Shown one piece after another: positions 1 through 6,437 of a DNA stretch of 28,192 bases; position 1 is the stretch's first letter, and every line of letters starts with the position of its first letter. Made by a program: the position numbers and the translations under genes. The DNA comes from GCA-2862585 sp036340235 (GTDB lineage Bacteria > Bacteroidota > Bacteroidia > Flavobacteriales > UBA7312). The notes under the pieces were generated by a model. That model was not told the DNA's origin. It saw only the letters and a program-made list of their open reading frames with translations, and ran no database searches. The DNA is taken from the NCBI GenBank assembly GCA_036340235.1, contig JAYYZE010000003.1, positions 1 to 28,192 on the forward strand, written 5' to 3'.

Positions 1-767
1 ACAAATTTACCAGTAGGGTTTACGTGGTATTTCTCACTGCCAAAAAGTGATTTTAGTCGATCTTCCAGCTGCTCTATCACTCTAGGAATGAGAATGGTTT
101 TTACGTCATTTTCTATCTGTTGTTGCATGGCGTTTTCGGCCTGCTTAATTGATTCCCTTGATTGGTCCTCTGACACAATAAATTCATCATGCTGGGTAGA
201 CACTACAATGGCTTCAATGCGAATGGGTTGGTGGTCATCAGTATATTCCAAAGTGACTTGAGATTTGGAATCGGGTCTAAGGTAAGTCATGACTTCTCCT
301 TCTTTTCTAATTAAAGCCAACTCCTTTAAAATTCGATGTGATAAGTCTAATGCTAGAGGCATATAGTTATCCGTTTCGTCGGTGGCATAACCAAACATCA
401 TACCTTGGTCGCCAGCTCCTTGTTCATGGTGTAAACCCTTATTTTCCTCAACACCCTGATTGATATCAGAAGATTGTTCATGAATAGCAGAAATTACACC
501 ACAACTATCTGCGTCAAACTGGTATTCTGATTTATTATAACCAATGGTTCGAATAACCTTTCGGGCAATCTTCTGAACATCCACATAAGCTTTAGTTTTT
601 ACCTCGCCACTTAATACGGTAAGACCTGTAGTGACCAGCGTTTCGCAAGCTACTTTTGAGTTTTTGTCTTGAGCAAGAAAACAATCTAATAGTGCATCTG
701 AAATTTGATCTGCGACTTTATCTGGGTGACCTTCTGATACAGATTCTGATGTGAATAAATAAGCCAT
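1..767 (-). CDS. metK: S-adenosylmethionine synthetase (MetK), C-terminus cut by window edge
   Basis: MetK makes S-adenosylmethionine (SAM) from methionine and ATP in the cytosol. The ATG lies at 767-765 on the minus strand and the frame stays open for 255 codons to the window edge, so roughly the last 160-170 residues of a protein of about 420 are missing. The N-terminus reads MAYLFTSESVSEGHPDKVAD, the standard opening with the ATP-binding HPDK. The signature GAGDQGMMFGYA is present in the middle, and a KxxxNPTGKF-type segment sits near the cut. The gene appears to stand alone, with its own -7 promoter box (882-889) and a SAM-II-like riboswitch in the leader (819-868), which would let the product repress its own synthesis. 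The family assignment is secure. Confidence 0.97.
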   Translation of the reverse strand, partial: MAYLFTSESVSEGHPDKVADQISDALLDCFLAQDKNSKVACETLVTTGLTVLSGEVKTKAYVDVQKIARKVIRTIGYNKSEYQFDADSCGVISAIHEQSSDINQGVEENKGLHHEQGAGDQGMMFGYATDETDNYMPLALDLSHRILKELALIRKEGEVMTYLRPDSKSQVTLEYTDDHQPIRIEAIVVSTQHDEFIVSEDQSRESIKQAENAMQQQIENDVKTILIPRVIEQLEDRLKSLFGSEKYHVNPTGKF

Positions 768-818
768 CTCTTTTGTGTTAAATGTTAAAATCAAGTGGAG
801 ATAGCTGATGCGATTTTT

Positions 819-868
819 CCTGTTTTAGCATTTTTGGAGTGGTTGCAATCAGCCAAATTTGTCCACCT
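819..868 (-). ncRNA. SAM-II-type riboswitch aptamer in the metK leader
   Basis: Read on the minus strand, this stretch folds like the SAM-II H-type pseudoknot. P1 pairs GGUGG (867-863) with CCACU (842-838). The loop contains AUUUGGCUGAUUGCAA, and the tail reads AAAAAUGCUAAAACAGG. Two short loop-tail helices are possible: GCA (846-844) with UGC (830-828), and CUG (852-850) with CAG (822-820). They flank the U/A-rich internal part where SAM binds in SAM-II. As I remember the family consensus, AUUUGgCcGAUUGCA, then CCAC, then AAUGCUAAA, is its hallmark. The position about ten nt into the predicted transcript of metK fits feedback control by SAM. I could not run a covariance search, so membership is inferred from motif order and pairing. 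Confidence 0.75.
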
Positions 869-881
869 GTTGAGTCGAATG

Positions 882-889
882 CAAAATTA
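882..889 (-). promoter_or_regulatory. metK promoter -7 box (TAATTTTG)
   Basis: The minus strand reads TAATTTTG, an exact match to the Bacteroidota TAnnTTTG element. The predicted start site is near 878, only about ten nt before the riboswitch P1 stem. An ATTG lies 24 nt upstream, slightly farther than the usual 17-23, so the -33 element is weak. Confidence 0.55.
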
Positions 890-1187
890 GAAAAATAATT
901 CTATTATTTTTTGCAATTTAAATTATTTTTGATCCAACTTTTACTTTAAATTTTAGGAAAATAAGTAATGGGGTTGATGATGTTGATGCACATTGATTTG
1001 AAATAGACATACATACCGAATTAGAAAACAGAGACAATGCGTGTAAAAATAACAGTGAAGTAAAACAGTTAGGTGCTGAATGGGCAACTGATTAATTCAA
1101 AGAGCTGAAAGCCAGTCGATTGCCTTATTAACATTTTTACACTATGGGTAATTCACATGATATTTAAATGATAACTTCGGAATTATT
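890..1187. other. Non-coding gap between metK and gldA, no gene seen
   Basis: Apart from the metK promoter at its left edge I see no convincing gene, RNA or terminator in this AT-rich stretch. Short open frames are present but have no recognisable protein sequence and no promoter box at a sensible distance. Confidence 0.5.
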
Positions 1188-1883
1188 TTAAGCTGTAAGC
1201 TGTTGAAAATAAGACTCCAAATCAATATTTTTTTCTTTTAATGTCGAAATCATTTCATCTGCAACTATTTTTCCTTTGTTAATAATGATAACACGGTTAC
1301 ACATTTTTTCTACCTCTTGCATTACATGAGTAGAAAGCATTACGGTTTTATTTTTACCACAATCTCGAATTAGTTGCCTTATTTCGACCATTTGATTAGG
1401 GTCAAGGCCGGTAGTTGGTTCATCTAAAATTAAAACCTCAGGATCATTTATCAATGCCGCCGCTAAACCTACACGTTGGCGATACCCTTTTGAAAGCTGG
1501 TTTATGGTTTTATGTTGCTCTGCTGTCAGACCTGTTAATTCAATCATTTCTTTAACCTTGGAATTCGGACAGCCATACATTGAAGCGATAAATGATAAGT
1601 ACTCTTTTATGTACATTTCCAAATACAATGGGTTGTGCTCTGGTAAATAACCAATGCGTTGTTTGACGTTTATATTTTCGGGATATACCAACTCACCACA
1701 TACGTTGACAGATCCACTATCGGCAGAAATATAAGCGGTAATGATTTTCATTAAAGTGGATTTACCTGCTCCATTAGGCCCTAAAAAACCCAATATCTCA
1801 CCTTTGTTGACGGAAAACGATACCGCGTTTAAAGCGGTCTGATCGCCGTATTGCTTACTAACTTCATTAATAAGAATAGACAT
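1188..1883 (-). CDS. gldA: GldA-like ABC transporter ATP-binding protein, short form
   Basis: This is a 231-residue ABC ATPase. It shows Walker A GPNGAGKST (about residues 35-43), a Q-loop region with the GldA-like phrase IGYLPEHNPLY, signature LSKGYRQRVGLA, Walker B VLILDEPTTGLDPNQ and the switch histidine in STHVMQEVE. GldA of Flavobacterium johnsoniae works with GldF and GldG in a transporter needed for gliding; those partners are not in this window. The match in the core is close, but the protein ends soon after KGKIVADE with a short LESYFQQLTA tail. It therefore lacks most of the C-terminal extension of the roughly 300-residue F. johnsoniae protein (length from memory). A TATCTTCG box (1888-1895) ends 4 nt before the ATG, so the mRNA may be nearly leaderless. 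It could also be an ATPase of a related Bacteroidota exporter. Confidence 0.8.
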   Translation of the reverse strand: MSILINEVSKQYGDQTALNAVSFSVNKGEILGFLGPNGAGKSTLMKIITAYISADSGSVNVCGELVYPENINVKQRIGYLPEHNPLYLEMYIKEYLSFIASMYGCPNSKVKEMIELTGLTAEQHKTINQLSKGYRQRVGLAAALINDPEVLILDEPTTGLDPNQMVEIRQLIRDCGKNKTVMLSTHVMQEVEKMCNRVIIINKGKIVADEMISTLKEKNIDLESYFQQLTA

Positions 1884-2137
1884 ATCGCGAAGATAAATTA
1901 ATTGTTTTACTTTGTACCAATATCATATCGTTGAATCTCTTCTATGGTCATCTAATGCATACTGGCGGCGGGTGCAGCTCGTAAAGTAAAACAGTAAAAG
2001 GACTTATCCACTCCAATGTCATTGTAAAAGTCTATGAATAAATAATGAGTACTTTCTGTTTTTGACAATTCGTTGTATGGTAATTGTACCAACAGTCTTT
2101 GAATGTCAAAGATAGATTTTTCTAAAAATATTGATTG

Positions 2138-2145
2138 TATATTTG
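2138..2145 (+). promoter_or_regulatory. rsgA promoter -7 box (TATATTTG)
   Basis: This is an exact TAnnTTTG match ending 5 nt before the ATG at 2151. Transcription would begin at about 2149, giving an almost leaderless mRNA. I see no strong -33 TTTG at the right distance. The box also argues against the upstream ATG at 2103. Confidence 0.5.
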
Positions 2146-2150
2146 TTCTA

Positions 2151-3080
2151 ATGCAAGGAGTTGTTACTAAATCTACAGGAAGCTGGTATATTGTCAAAAC
2201 CGATGACGGACAAGTACTGAATTGCAGAATACGAGGTAAATTTCGGTTAAAAGGTATTAAAAGTACAAACCCTGTAGTGGTTGGCGATAAAGTTGGGCTA
2301 GTTAAAGAAGAAGAGTCCTATTTAATAGATGAGCTTTTTGAACGTAAAAACTACATAATTCGTAAGTCGGTAAATCTTTCTAAACAGACTCACATCATTG
2401 CCTCAAACATCGATCAGGCCGTATTGATGGTAACCATTAAAAGCCCAGTGACTACTGCAGGATTTATTGATCGTTTTTTAGTATCAGCCAAAGCATATGG
2501 CGTTGGGGTCGTGTTGTTGTTCAACAAATCTGATTTGTACGACCAATCTGATAAGCAAAAACTAACTAATTACCTTTCTATTTACCGCTCCATTGGTTAT
2601 ACATGTATTACCACCAGCGTACTACACGATGAATTGTCACAAATCAAAGTCGTTATGAGTAGAAAAATCAATGTTATTTGTGGGCATTCGGGTGTAGGAA
2701 AATCTACTCTACTTAACGCTCTGCAGCCAAATTTGGAAATCACAACCAACGAGATATCTCAAATGTATCAGCAAGGTCAGCATACCACAACGTTTTCTCA
2801 ACTGTATGAGTTAGACTTTGGAGCCACTGTTATAGATACGCCTGGGGTTAAAGGTTTCGGATTGGTAGAAATAGAACGTGATGAATTGGCCGACTACTTC
2901 CCAGAATTTTTTGCCTTAAAGTCTGATTGTAAATTCAATAATTGTCTACACATCAATGAACCACATTGTGCTGTTAAAAAGGCCTTGGATAAGGGGCTAA
3001 TATTCTCATCGAGGTATCAAAACTACCTGAGTATGTTACAACAAGATGAAGAGAATTTTAGAGTAAATAAATATCAATGA
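2151..3080 (+). CDS. rsgA: Ribosome small-subunit-dependent GTPase RsgA
   Basis: RsgA is a circularly permuted GTPase that checks late maturation of the 30S ribosomal subunit. An N-terminal OB fold opens with MQGVVTKSTGSWYIV and CRIRGKFRLKG. The G motifs then appear in permuted order: G4 NKSDL, G1 GHSGVGKSTLLNAL, a switch region with GQHTTTF, and G3 DTPGVKGFG. The C-terminal zinc site is CKFNNCLHINEPHC. I place the start at 2151 (309 residues) because family members begin at this MQGVVxKSTG. A longer frame from 2103 would place the promoter box inside the gene. It is the first gene of an operon and overlaps dtd in an ATGA. Confidence 0.95.
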   Translation: MQGVVTKSTGSWYIVKTDDGQVLNCRIRGKFRLKGIKSTNPVVVGDKVGLVKEEESYLIDELFERKNYIIRKSVNLSKQTHIIASNIDQAVLMVTIKSPVTTAGFIDRFLVSAKAYGVGVVLLFNKSDLYDQSDKQKLTNYLSIYRSIGYTCITTSVLHDELSQIKVVMSRKINVICGHSGVGKSTLLNALQPNLEITTNEISQMYQQGQHTTTFSQLYELDFGATVIDTPGVKGFGLVEIERDELADYFPEFFALKSDCKFNNCLHINEPHCAVKKALDKGLIFSSRYQNYLSMLQQDEENFRVNKYQ

Positions 3081-3529
3081 GAGCAGTCATTCAGCGTGTA
3101 TCACAAGCTAGCGTCACCATCGATAATAGCCTTTTCAGTCACATTAAACACGGACTACTAATTTTGTTAGGAGTGGAGCATGCCGACTCTAATGAAGATG
3201 TGCAATGGCTTTCTAAAAAAATCGCTCAATTGCGCATTTTTTATGATCATCAAGGACAAATGAACCAATCAGTAATTGACATAAGTGGACAACTATTAGT
3301 AGTGAGTCAGTTTACACTACATGCCAAAACCAAAAAAGGCAATAGACCTTCTTATATACAATCTGCCAAAGCCGAACAAGCCAGTAAGATGTATCAGCAA
3401 TTTGTAGATCAGCTAAGAATGGATAGCAGACTGGAAGTAAAAACAGGTCAGTTTGGTGCTGACATGCAATTACAGCTAATCAACGACGGACCAGTGACCA
3501 TAATAATAGATACTAAAAATAAAGAATAA
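3077..3529 (+). CDS. dtd: D-aminoacyl-tRNA deacylase
   Basis: Dtd hydrolyses D-amino acids, and mischarged glycine, from tRNA in the cytosol. The 150-residue length is typical. It opens with MRAVIQRVSQASVTI, carries the SQFTLHAKTKKGNRPSY active-site segment, and ends with NDGPVTIIIDT, which contains the Gly-cisPro pair that enforces chirality. Its ATG overlaps the rsgA stop as ATGA, and its own stop overlaps the next ATG as TAATG, so the three genes are probably translationally coupled. Assignment is secure. Confidence 0.96.
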   Translation: MRAVIQRVSQASVTIDNSLFSHIKHGLLILLGVEHADSNEDVQWLSKKIAQLRIFYDHQGQMNQSVIDISGQLLVVSQFTLHAKTKKGNRPSYIQSAKAEQASKMYQQFVDQLRMDSRLEVKTGQFGADMQLQLINDGPVTIIIDTKNKE

Positions 3530-3861
3530 TGCCCATCAATGAATTACAACAAACGGTTGATCAATGGATAAAAAGCTATGGTGTTAGGTATTTTGATGAA
3601 TTGACCAATATGGCCATTTTAAGTGAAGAAGTAGGCGAAGTTGCCCGAATAATAGCCCGTCGGTATGGCGAGCAATCCTTTAAAACAGAAGATGAACATG
3701 ATCTAGGTGAAGAATTAGCCGATGTACTATTCGTTGTTCTTTGCTTAGCCAATCAAACCAATACTAACTTGCAGGATGCATTTAACAAAAAAATGACGCT
3801 CAAAGCCAAAAGAGATGCCCTAAGACATAAGTCAAATAAAAAACTGAACAAAGGACATTGA
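3529..3861 (+). CDS. MazG-like nucleotide pyrophosphohydrolase
   Basis: This small all-alpha protein of 110 residues belongs to the MazG/dUTPase-like NTP pyrophosphatase superfamily. The metal-binding pattern is visible as SEEVGEVAR around residues 32-40 and EELADVLF around 61-68, giving the ExxE...ExxD set that holds Mg2+. Such enzymes split NTPs, often damaged ones, to NMP and pyrophosphate. It is a single-domain form rather than the two-domain E. coli MazG. It ends the rsgA-dtd operon, with its ATG overlapping the dtd stop by one base. The exact nucleotide substrate cannot be told from sequence. I see no clear terminator in the 82 bases after it. Confidence 0.88.
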   Translation: MPINELQQTVDQWIKSYGVRYFDELTNMAILSEEVGEVARIIARRYGEQSFKTEDEHDLGEELADVLFVVLCLANQTNTNLQDAFNKKMTLKAKRDALRHKSNKKLNKGH

Positions 3862-3943
3862 TTTTAATTACAAGCACAAATTATAAAACACAATTTCTAT
3901 TATGGTTAATGATTTTTTTCTGTGCGATACAAACAACTTATGT

Positions 3944-4831
3944 TTAATCTATTTTTGATTTATTAACTAGTAAAATACCCACAATGATGACCGCCATACT
4001 CAAAAAATGCCAAAACGTAATAGGTTCTCCATCAACAACTCCCCAAAAAATAGCTACTACAGGTATGAGGTAGGTAACCGATGATGCAAAGATAGCACTT
4101 GTTTGTTTGACCAGTTGATTGAATAGCACCAAAGCGATGGAAGTACCTATTGTTGATAGCAAAAAAATATAAAAAAGAGCTTCCGGGCCGCCATCATTCT
4201 TTTGCATTTTTTCTAAAAAATCGGAAAAAGCTAGGCCTCCTAGGCAAAGAGGACCTACTACAAAAAAGGCTAAGCCAGCAATTTTTAAGGCGCTGAGCTC
4301 TTGTAAGGCATATTTGATGGTATTAAGGCTGATAGCATAGCATAGTGTAGCGCCAATGACGTACCATGAGTAGTGGCTGTTTTGCATAACAAGACCCCCA
4401 TAGGTCATTAGAGAGACCGCACCAATTAGTCCGGTTATGATTCCAAAAACTTGTATTTTTTTCACACTGTTTTTAAAGATAAGTACGCCTATAACAAACG
4501 TAAAAATGGGCACCAAGGCATTCAAAATGCCAGCAAATGAGCTGTCTATTTGGGTTTGGGCCTTGCTGAACAAAAAGGCAGGAATACCATTACCAAATAG
4601 ACCAACTATGATAATGGGTAAAAGGTGTTTTTTGTCAATCGAAAAAAGGTGACGCCAAACAAAAGGTAATAGAGAAAGCCAGGCGATAGCCATACGAAGT
4701 TGAGCCAACTCAAGATGGTCAAAGACTACTAGTCCCCGTTTCATCAGAATAAAGGAGCTGCCCCAAACAATAGCCAATGTTATGAGTAAGCCCCAACTAT
4801 AAATATTTTTAAAATTTTGTGCCACGTACAC
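3944..4831 (-). CDS. EamA/DMT-family inner-membrane transporter
   Basis: This is a hydrophobic protein with about ten membrane spans in two homologous EamA halves. The first half opens with WGSSFILMKRGL and the second ends with IFWGVVDGEPITFWHFLSMAVI. The drug/metabolite transporter superfamily moves small metabolites, often amino acids or nucleosides; the substrate cannot be predicted. The open frame extends back to a GTG at 4882, but a TATCTTTG promoter box lies at 4841-4848 inside that extension. I therefore choose the GTG at 4831, giving 295 residues, with GTG 4825 as an alternative. It is transcribed divergently from the HMA lipoprotein and convergently with mazG. Confidence 0.85.
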   Translation of the reverse strand: MYVAQNFKNIYSWGLLITLAIVWGSSFILMKRGLVVFDHLELAQLRMAIAWLSLLPFVWRHLFSIDKKHLLPIIIVGLFGNGIPAFLFSKAQTQIDSSFAGILNALVPIFTFVIGVLIFKNSVKKIQVFGIITGLIGAVSLMTYGGLVMQNSHYSWYVIGATLCYAISLNTIKYALQELSALKIAGLAFFVVGPLCLGGLAFSDFLEKMQKNDGGPEALFYIFLLSTIGTSIALVLFNQLVKQTSAIFASSVTYLIPVVAIFWGVVDGEPITFWHFLSMAVIIVGILLVNKSKID

Positions 4832-4840
4832 TATTTTTTG

Positions 4841-4862
4841 CAAAGATATGTTAGTATTTTTG
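4841..4862. promoter_or_regulatory. Back-to-back divergent promoters (TATCTTTG minus, TATTTTTG plus)
   Basis: Two exact TAnnTTTG boxes lie six bases apart on opposite strands. The minus-strand TATCTTTG (4841-4848) points to the EamA gene. The plus-strand TATTTTTG (4855-4862) points to the HMA lipoprotein and ctaA. The close spacing suggests polymerase can bind only one at a time. No clear -33 element fits either with the usual spacer. Confidence 0.5.
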
Positions 4863-4888
4863 TAACTAAGTTTAAAAGACACCTAATT

Positions 4889-5260
4889 ATGATTAAAAAT
4901 CGGTTAACAATTGTATTTGTAAGCGCCTTATTAGCATGCACCACTAGTGAAAAAGTAGATACTAAGTCAGAACCTATTGCAGTAGCAGATGCCACTGCTC
5001 AATTTACAATTGAAGGAATGAGTTGTCAAGTAGGATGTGCAGCCTACATCGATGAGGAATTAGAAAAGATGAGCGGTGTGGTAAGTTCAGAGGTAAACTA
5101 TGAAAGCCAAATGGCCGTTGTAAAGTATGACAACAGTTTGGTGAGCGAATACGCTATGATGAATCTTATCAATACGGTCAAAGACAGTGCTTATCAAGTG
5201 ACTTCGGTTGAAGTAGAAATTATTAAATCAGCAGATAAAAATAAGATAGATACCCATTAA
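4889..5260 (+). CDS. Lipoprotein with a heavy-metal-associated (HMA) domain
   Basis: This predicted 123-residue envelope lipoprotein begins MIKNRLTIVFVSALLAC, a signal peptide with lipobox LLAC and acylated Cys17. After a short linker comes an HMA-type ferredoxin-like fold: FTIEGMSCQVGC at residues 39-50, then VSSEVNYESQMAVVKYD. The metal-binding cysteines are C46 and C50, spaced CxxxC rather than the classic CxxC of copper chaperones. I recall this GMxCxxGC form in other Bacteroidota proteins. The start at 4889 is chosen because it yields the lipoprotein signal and follows the TATTTTTG box by about 26 nt. The stop overlaps the ctaA ATG (TAATG). That coupling to heme A synthesis suggests a role in copper handling for cytochrome oxidase, which is inference. 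Confidence 0.8.
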   Translation: MIKNRLTIVFVSALLACTTSEKVDTKSEPIAVADATAQFTIEGMSCQVGCAAYIDEELEKMSGVVSSEVNYESQMAVVKYDNSLVSEYAMMNLINTVKDSAYQVTSVEVEIIKSADKNKIDTH

Positions 5261-6291
5261 TGAGCTTACTTATTTCTACCATATTTGTGCGCTTTAATTG
5301 GTTGGCACTGGTTATTATCTATTTGGTAGTCATAGCTGGCAGTTTTGTTCGTGTAACAGGTAGCGGAATGGGATGTCCAGACTGGCCTAGATGTTTCGAT
5401 CAATGGATTCCTCCCATTAGTATTGAGCAAGTACCACTGAACTATAAAGAGAAGTATGTTGCTCAACGTCAAAAAAAGGTCGACAAGTTTAGTGGCATGC
5501 TGTCAGCAATAGGAATGACTGAAGTGGCTAATGCCCTAAAAAACGATCCTAACTTAACCAAAGAAGAAGACTTTAACGTTAGAAAAACGTGGACAGAATA
5601 CATTAATCGATTGTTGGGCTTTTTGGCGGGCAATGCTGTAATGATAATCTTTTTTTGGACAAGTATTTTCTATCGTTCCAATAGACCATTATGGCTGCTG
5701 ACTTTCCTTAACCTTATCTTTATGATTTTTCAGGGTTGGTTTGGCTCCATAGTAGTGGCCTCTAATTTGGTTCCCTGGACTATAACCATACACTTATTTT
5801 TTGCCTTACTAATCATTGCTATACAATTGTATATCATTCGGATTGTGAGTCCGTCACAGTCTAAAAATTTAATAGTCAGCAAGTTGGTATATTACCTTAT
5901 TTGGTTGAGTTTTCTGATAACCTTTTATCAGATGTTTTTGGGAACACAAGTTCGCGAATCCATAGACGAGTTGACGCGTCTTGGTATAAGCCGTGTACAA
6001 TGGGCTGATTATTTGGGTTTATCATTTTTTATTCATAGAAGTTTTTCGTGGTTGGTGTTGCTATTACTTACATTTATTGCAATTCAAAATGAACGAAAAT
6101 ATAAGCTTAAAACCTTGCGTTGGCTATATGCAATTCTAGCTGTGGAGTTGTTAAGTGGTGTTGTTTTGGCGCATTTGGATATGATTGCTTTGGTACAAAA
6201 CGCACACTTGTTGTTTGCTAGTATTCTGCTAGGAATATTATTTATGCTGATCTTTAGAATCAGAAAGAAAAATATTGCCCTGAATACATAA
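5260..6291 (+). CDS. ctaA: Heme A synthase, COX15/CtaA family
   Basis: This membrane enzyme oxidises the C8 methyl of heme O to the formyl group of heme A, the cofactor of aa3-type cytochrome oxidases. The 343-residue protein has about eight membrane spans. The COX15 signature GSFVRVTGSGMGCPDWPRC follows the first span. The first half also has TEYINRLLGF, where the His common in other CtaA proteins is Asn; I believe this is usual in Bacteroidota. Candidate heme-ligand histidines are seen in TITIHLFF, FFIHRSFSW and NAHLLF. The ATG overlaps the stop of the HMA lipoprotein. The gene is followed by the terminator at 6385-6414. Confidence 0.93.
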   Translation: MSLLISTIFVRFNWLALVIIYLVVIAGSFVRVTGSGMGCPDWPRCFDQWIPPISIEQVPLNYKEKYVAQRQKKVDKFSGMLSAIGMTEVANALKNDPNLTKEEDFNVRKTWTEYINRLLGFLAGNAVMIIFFWTSIFYRSNRPLWLLTFLNLIFMIFQGWFGSIVVASNLVPWTITIHLFFALLIIAIQLYIIRIVSPSQSKNLIVSKLVYYLIWLSFLITFYQMFLGTQVRESIDELTRLGISRVQWADYLGLSFFIHRSFSWLVLLLLTFIAIQNERKYKLKTLRWLYAILAVELLSGVVLAHLDMIALVQNAHLLFASILLGILFMLIFRIRKKNIALNT

Positions 6292-6308
6292 GATTGAAAA
6301 GTGTACAA

Positions 6309-6339
6309 TTTGTCACTATTGGTTAAGAATTTATCTTTG
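6309..6339 (+). promoter_or_regulatory. Consensus orphan promoter (TTTG-N19-TATCTTTG)
   Basis: TTTG at 6309-6312 is followed after exactly 19 bases by TATCTTTG at 6332-6339. This is a full match to the Bacteroidota housekeeping promoter and the best in the window. Yet it points to no protein gene, only to the terminator about 70 bases on. A perfect palindrome, AAAGTGA-T-TCACTTT (6341-6355), covers the predicted start site and could be an operator. Confidence 0.6.
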
Positions 6340-6342
6340 TAA

Positions 6343-6414
6343 AGTGATTCACTTTCTTCAAACTTAATGAAGTACTTAAGTACCAAAAAACCCCGAAAAA
6401 TTCGGGGTTTTTTT
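6343..6414 (+). ncRNA. Candidate small RNA of about 72 nt
   Basis: The interval runs from the predicted start of the consensus promoter to the end of the intrinsic terminator. It contains the self-complementary GTACTTAAGTAC (6372-6383), possible CTTC/GAAG and ACTTAA/TTAAGT pairings, and the CCCCGAA-AAA-TTCGGGG terminator stem with a U tract. There is no family I recognise. Alternatives are an accidental promoter-like sequence, or simply the 3' UTR of ctaA. Confidence 0.35.
6385..6414. terminator. Bidirectional intrinsic terminator between ctaA and groEL
   Basis: A 7-bp GC-rich stem, CCCCGAA (6391-6397) with TTCGGGG (6401-6407), has a loop of AAA. It is flanked by six A and seven T. It can end plus-strand transcripts from ctaA or the orphan promoter, and minus-strand transcripts of groESL that converge here. 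Confidence 0.9.
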
Positions 6415-6437
6415 GAGTTCTAATAGATAAGTATTTC

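Noticed and set aside
1058..1996. Repeated 12-mer AAGTAAAACAGT in the two gaps around gldA
   Set aside because: Many 12-base matches are expected by chance in 28 kb, more so in AT-rich DNA, and flanks do not match.
6372..6383. Perfect 12-bp palindrome GTACTTAAGTAC as a separate protein-binding site
   Set aside because: It may simply be part of the candidate small RNA fold; one palindrome of this size in AT-rich DNA is weak evidence alone.
6367..6423. An 18-codon open frame (MKYLSTKKPRKIRGFFEF) inside the ctaA-groEL gap
   Set aside because: It runs through the terminator stem and T tract, so its sequence is dictated by the hairpin; a peptide is unlikely.
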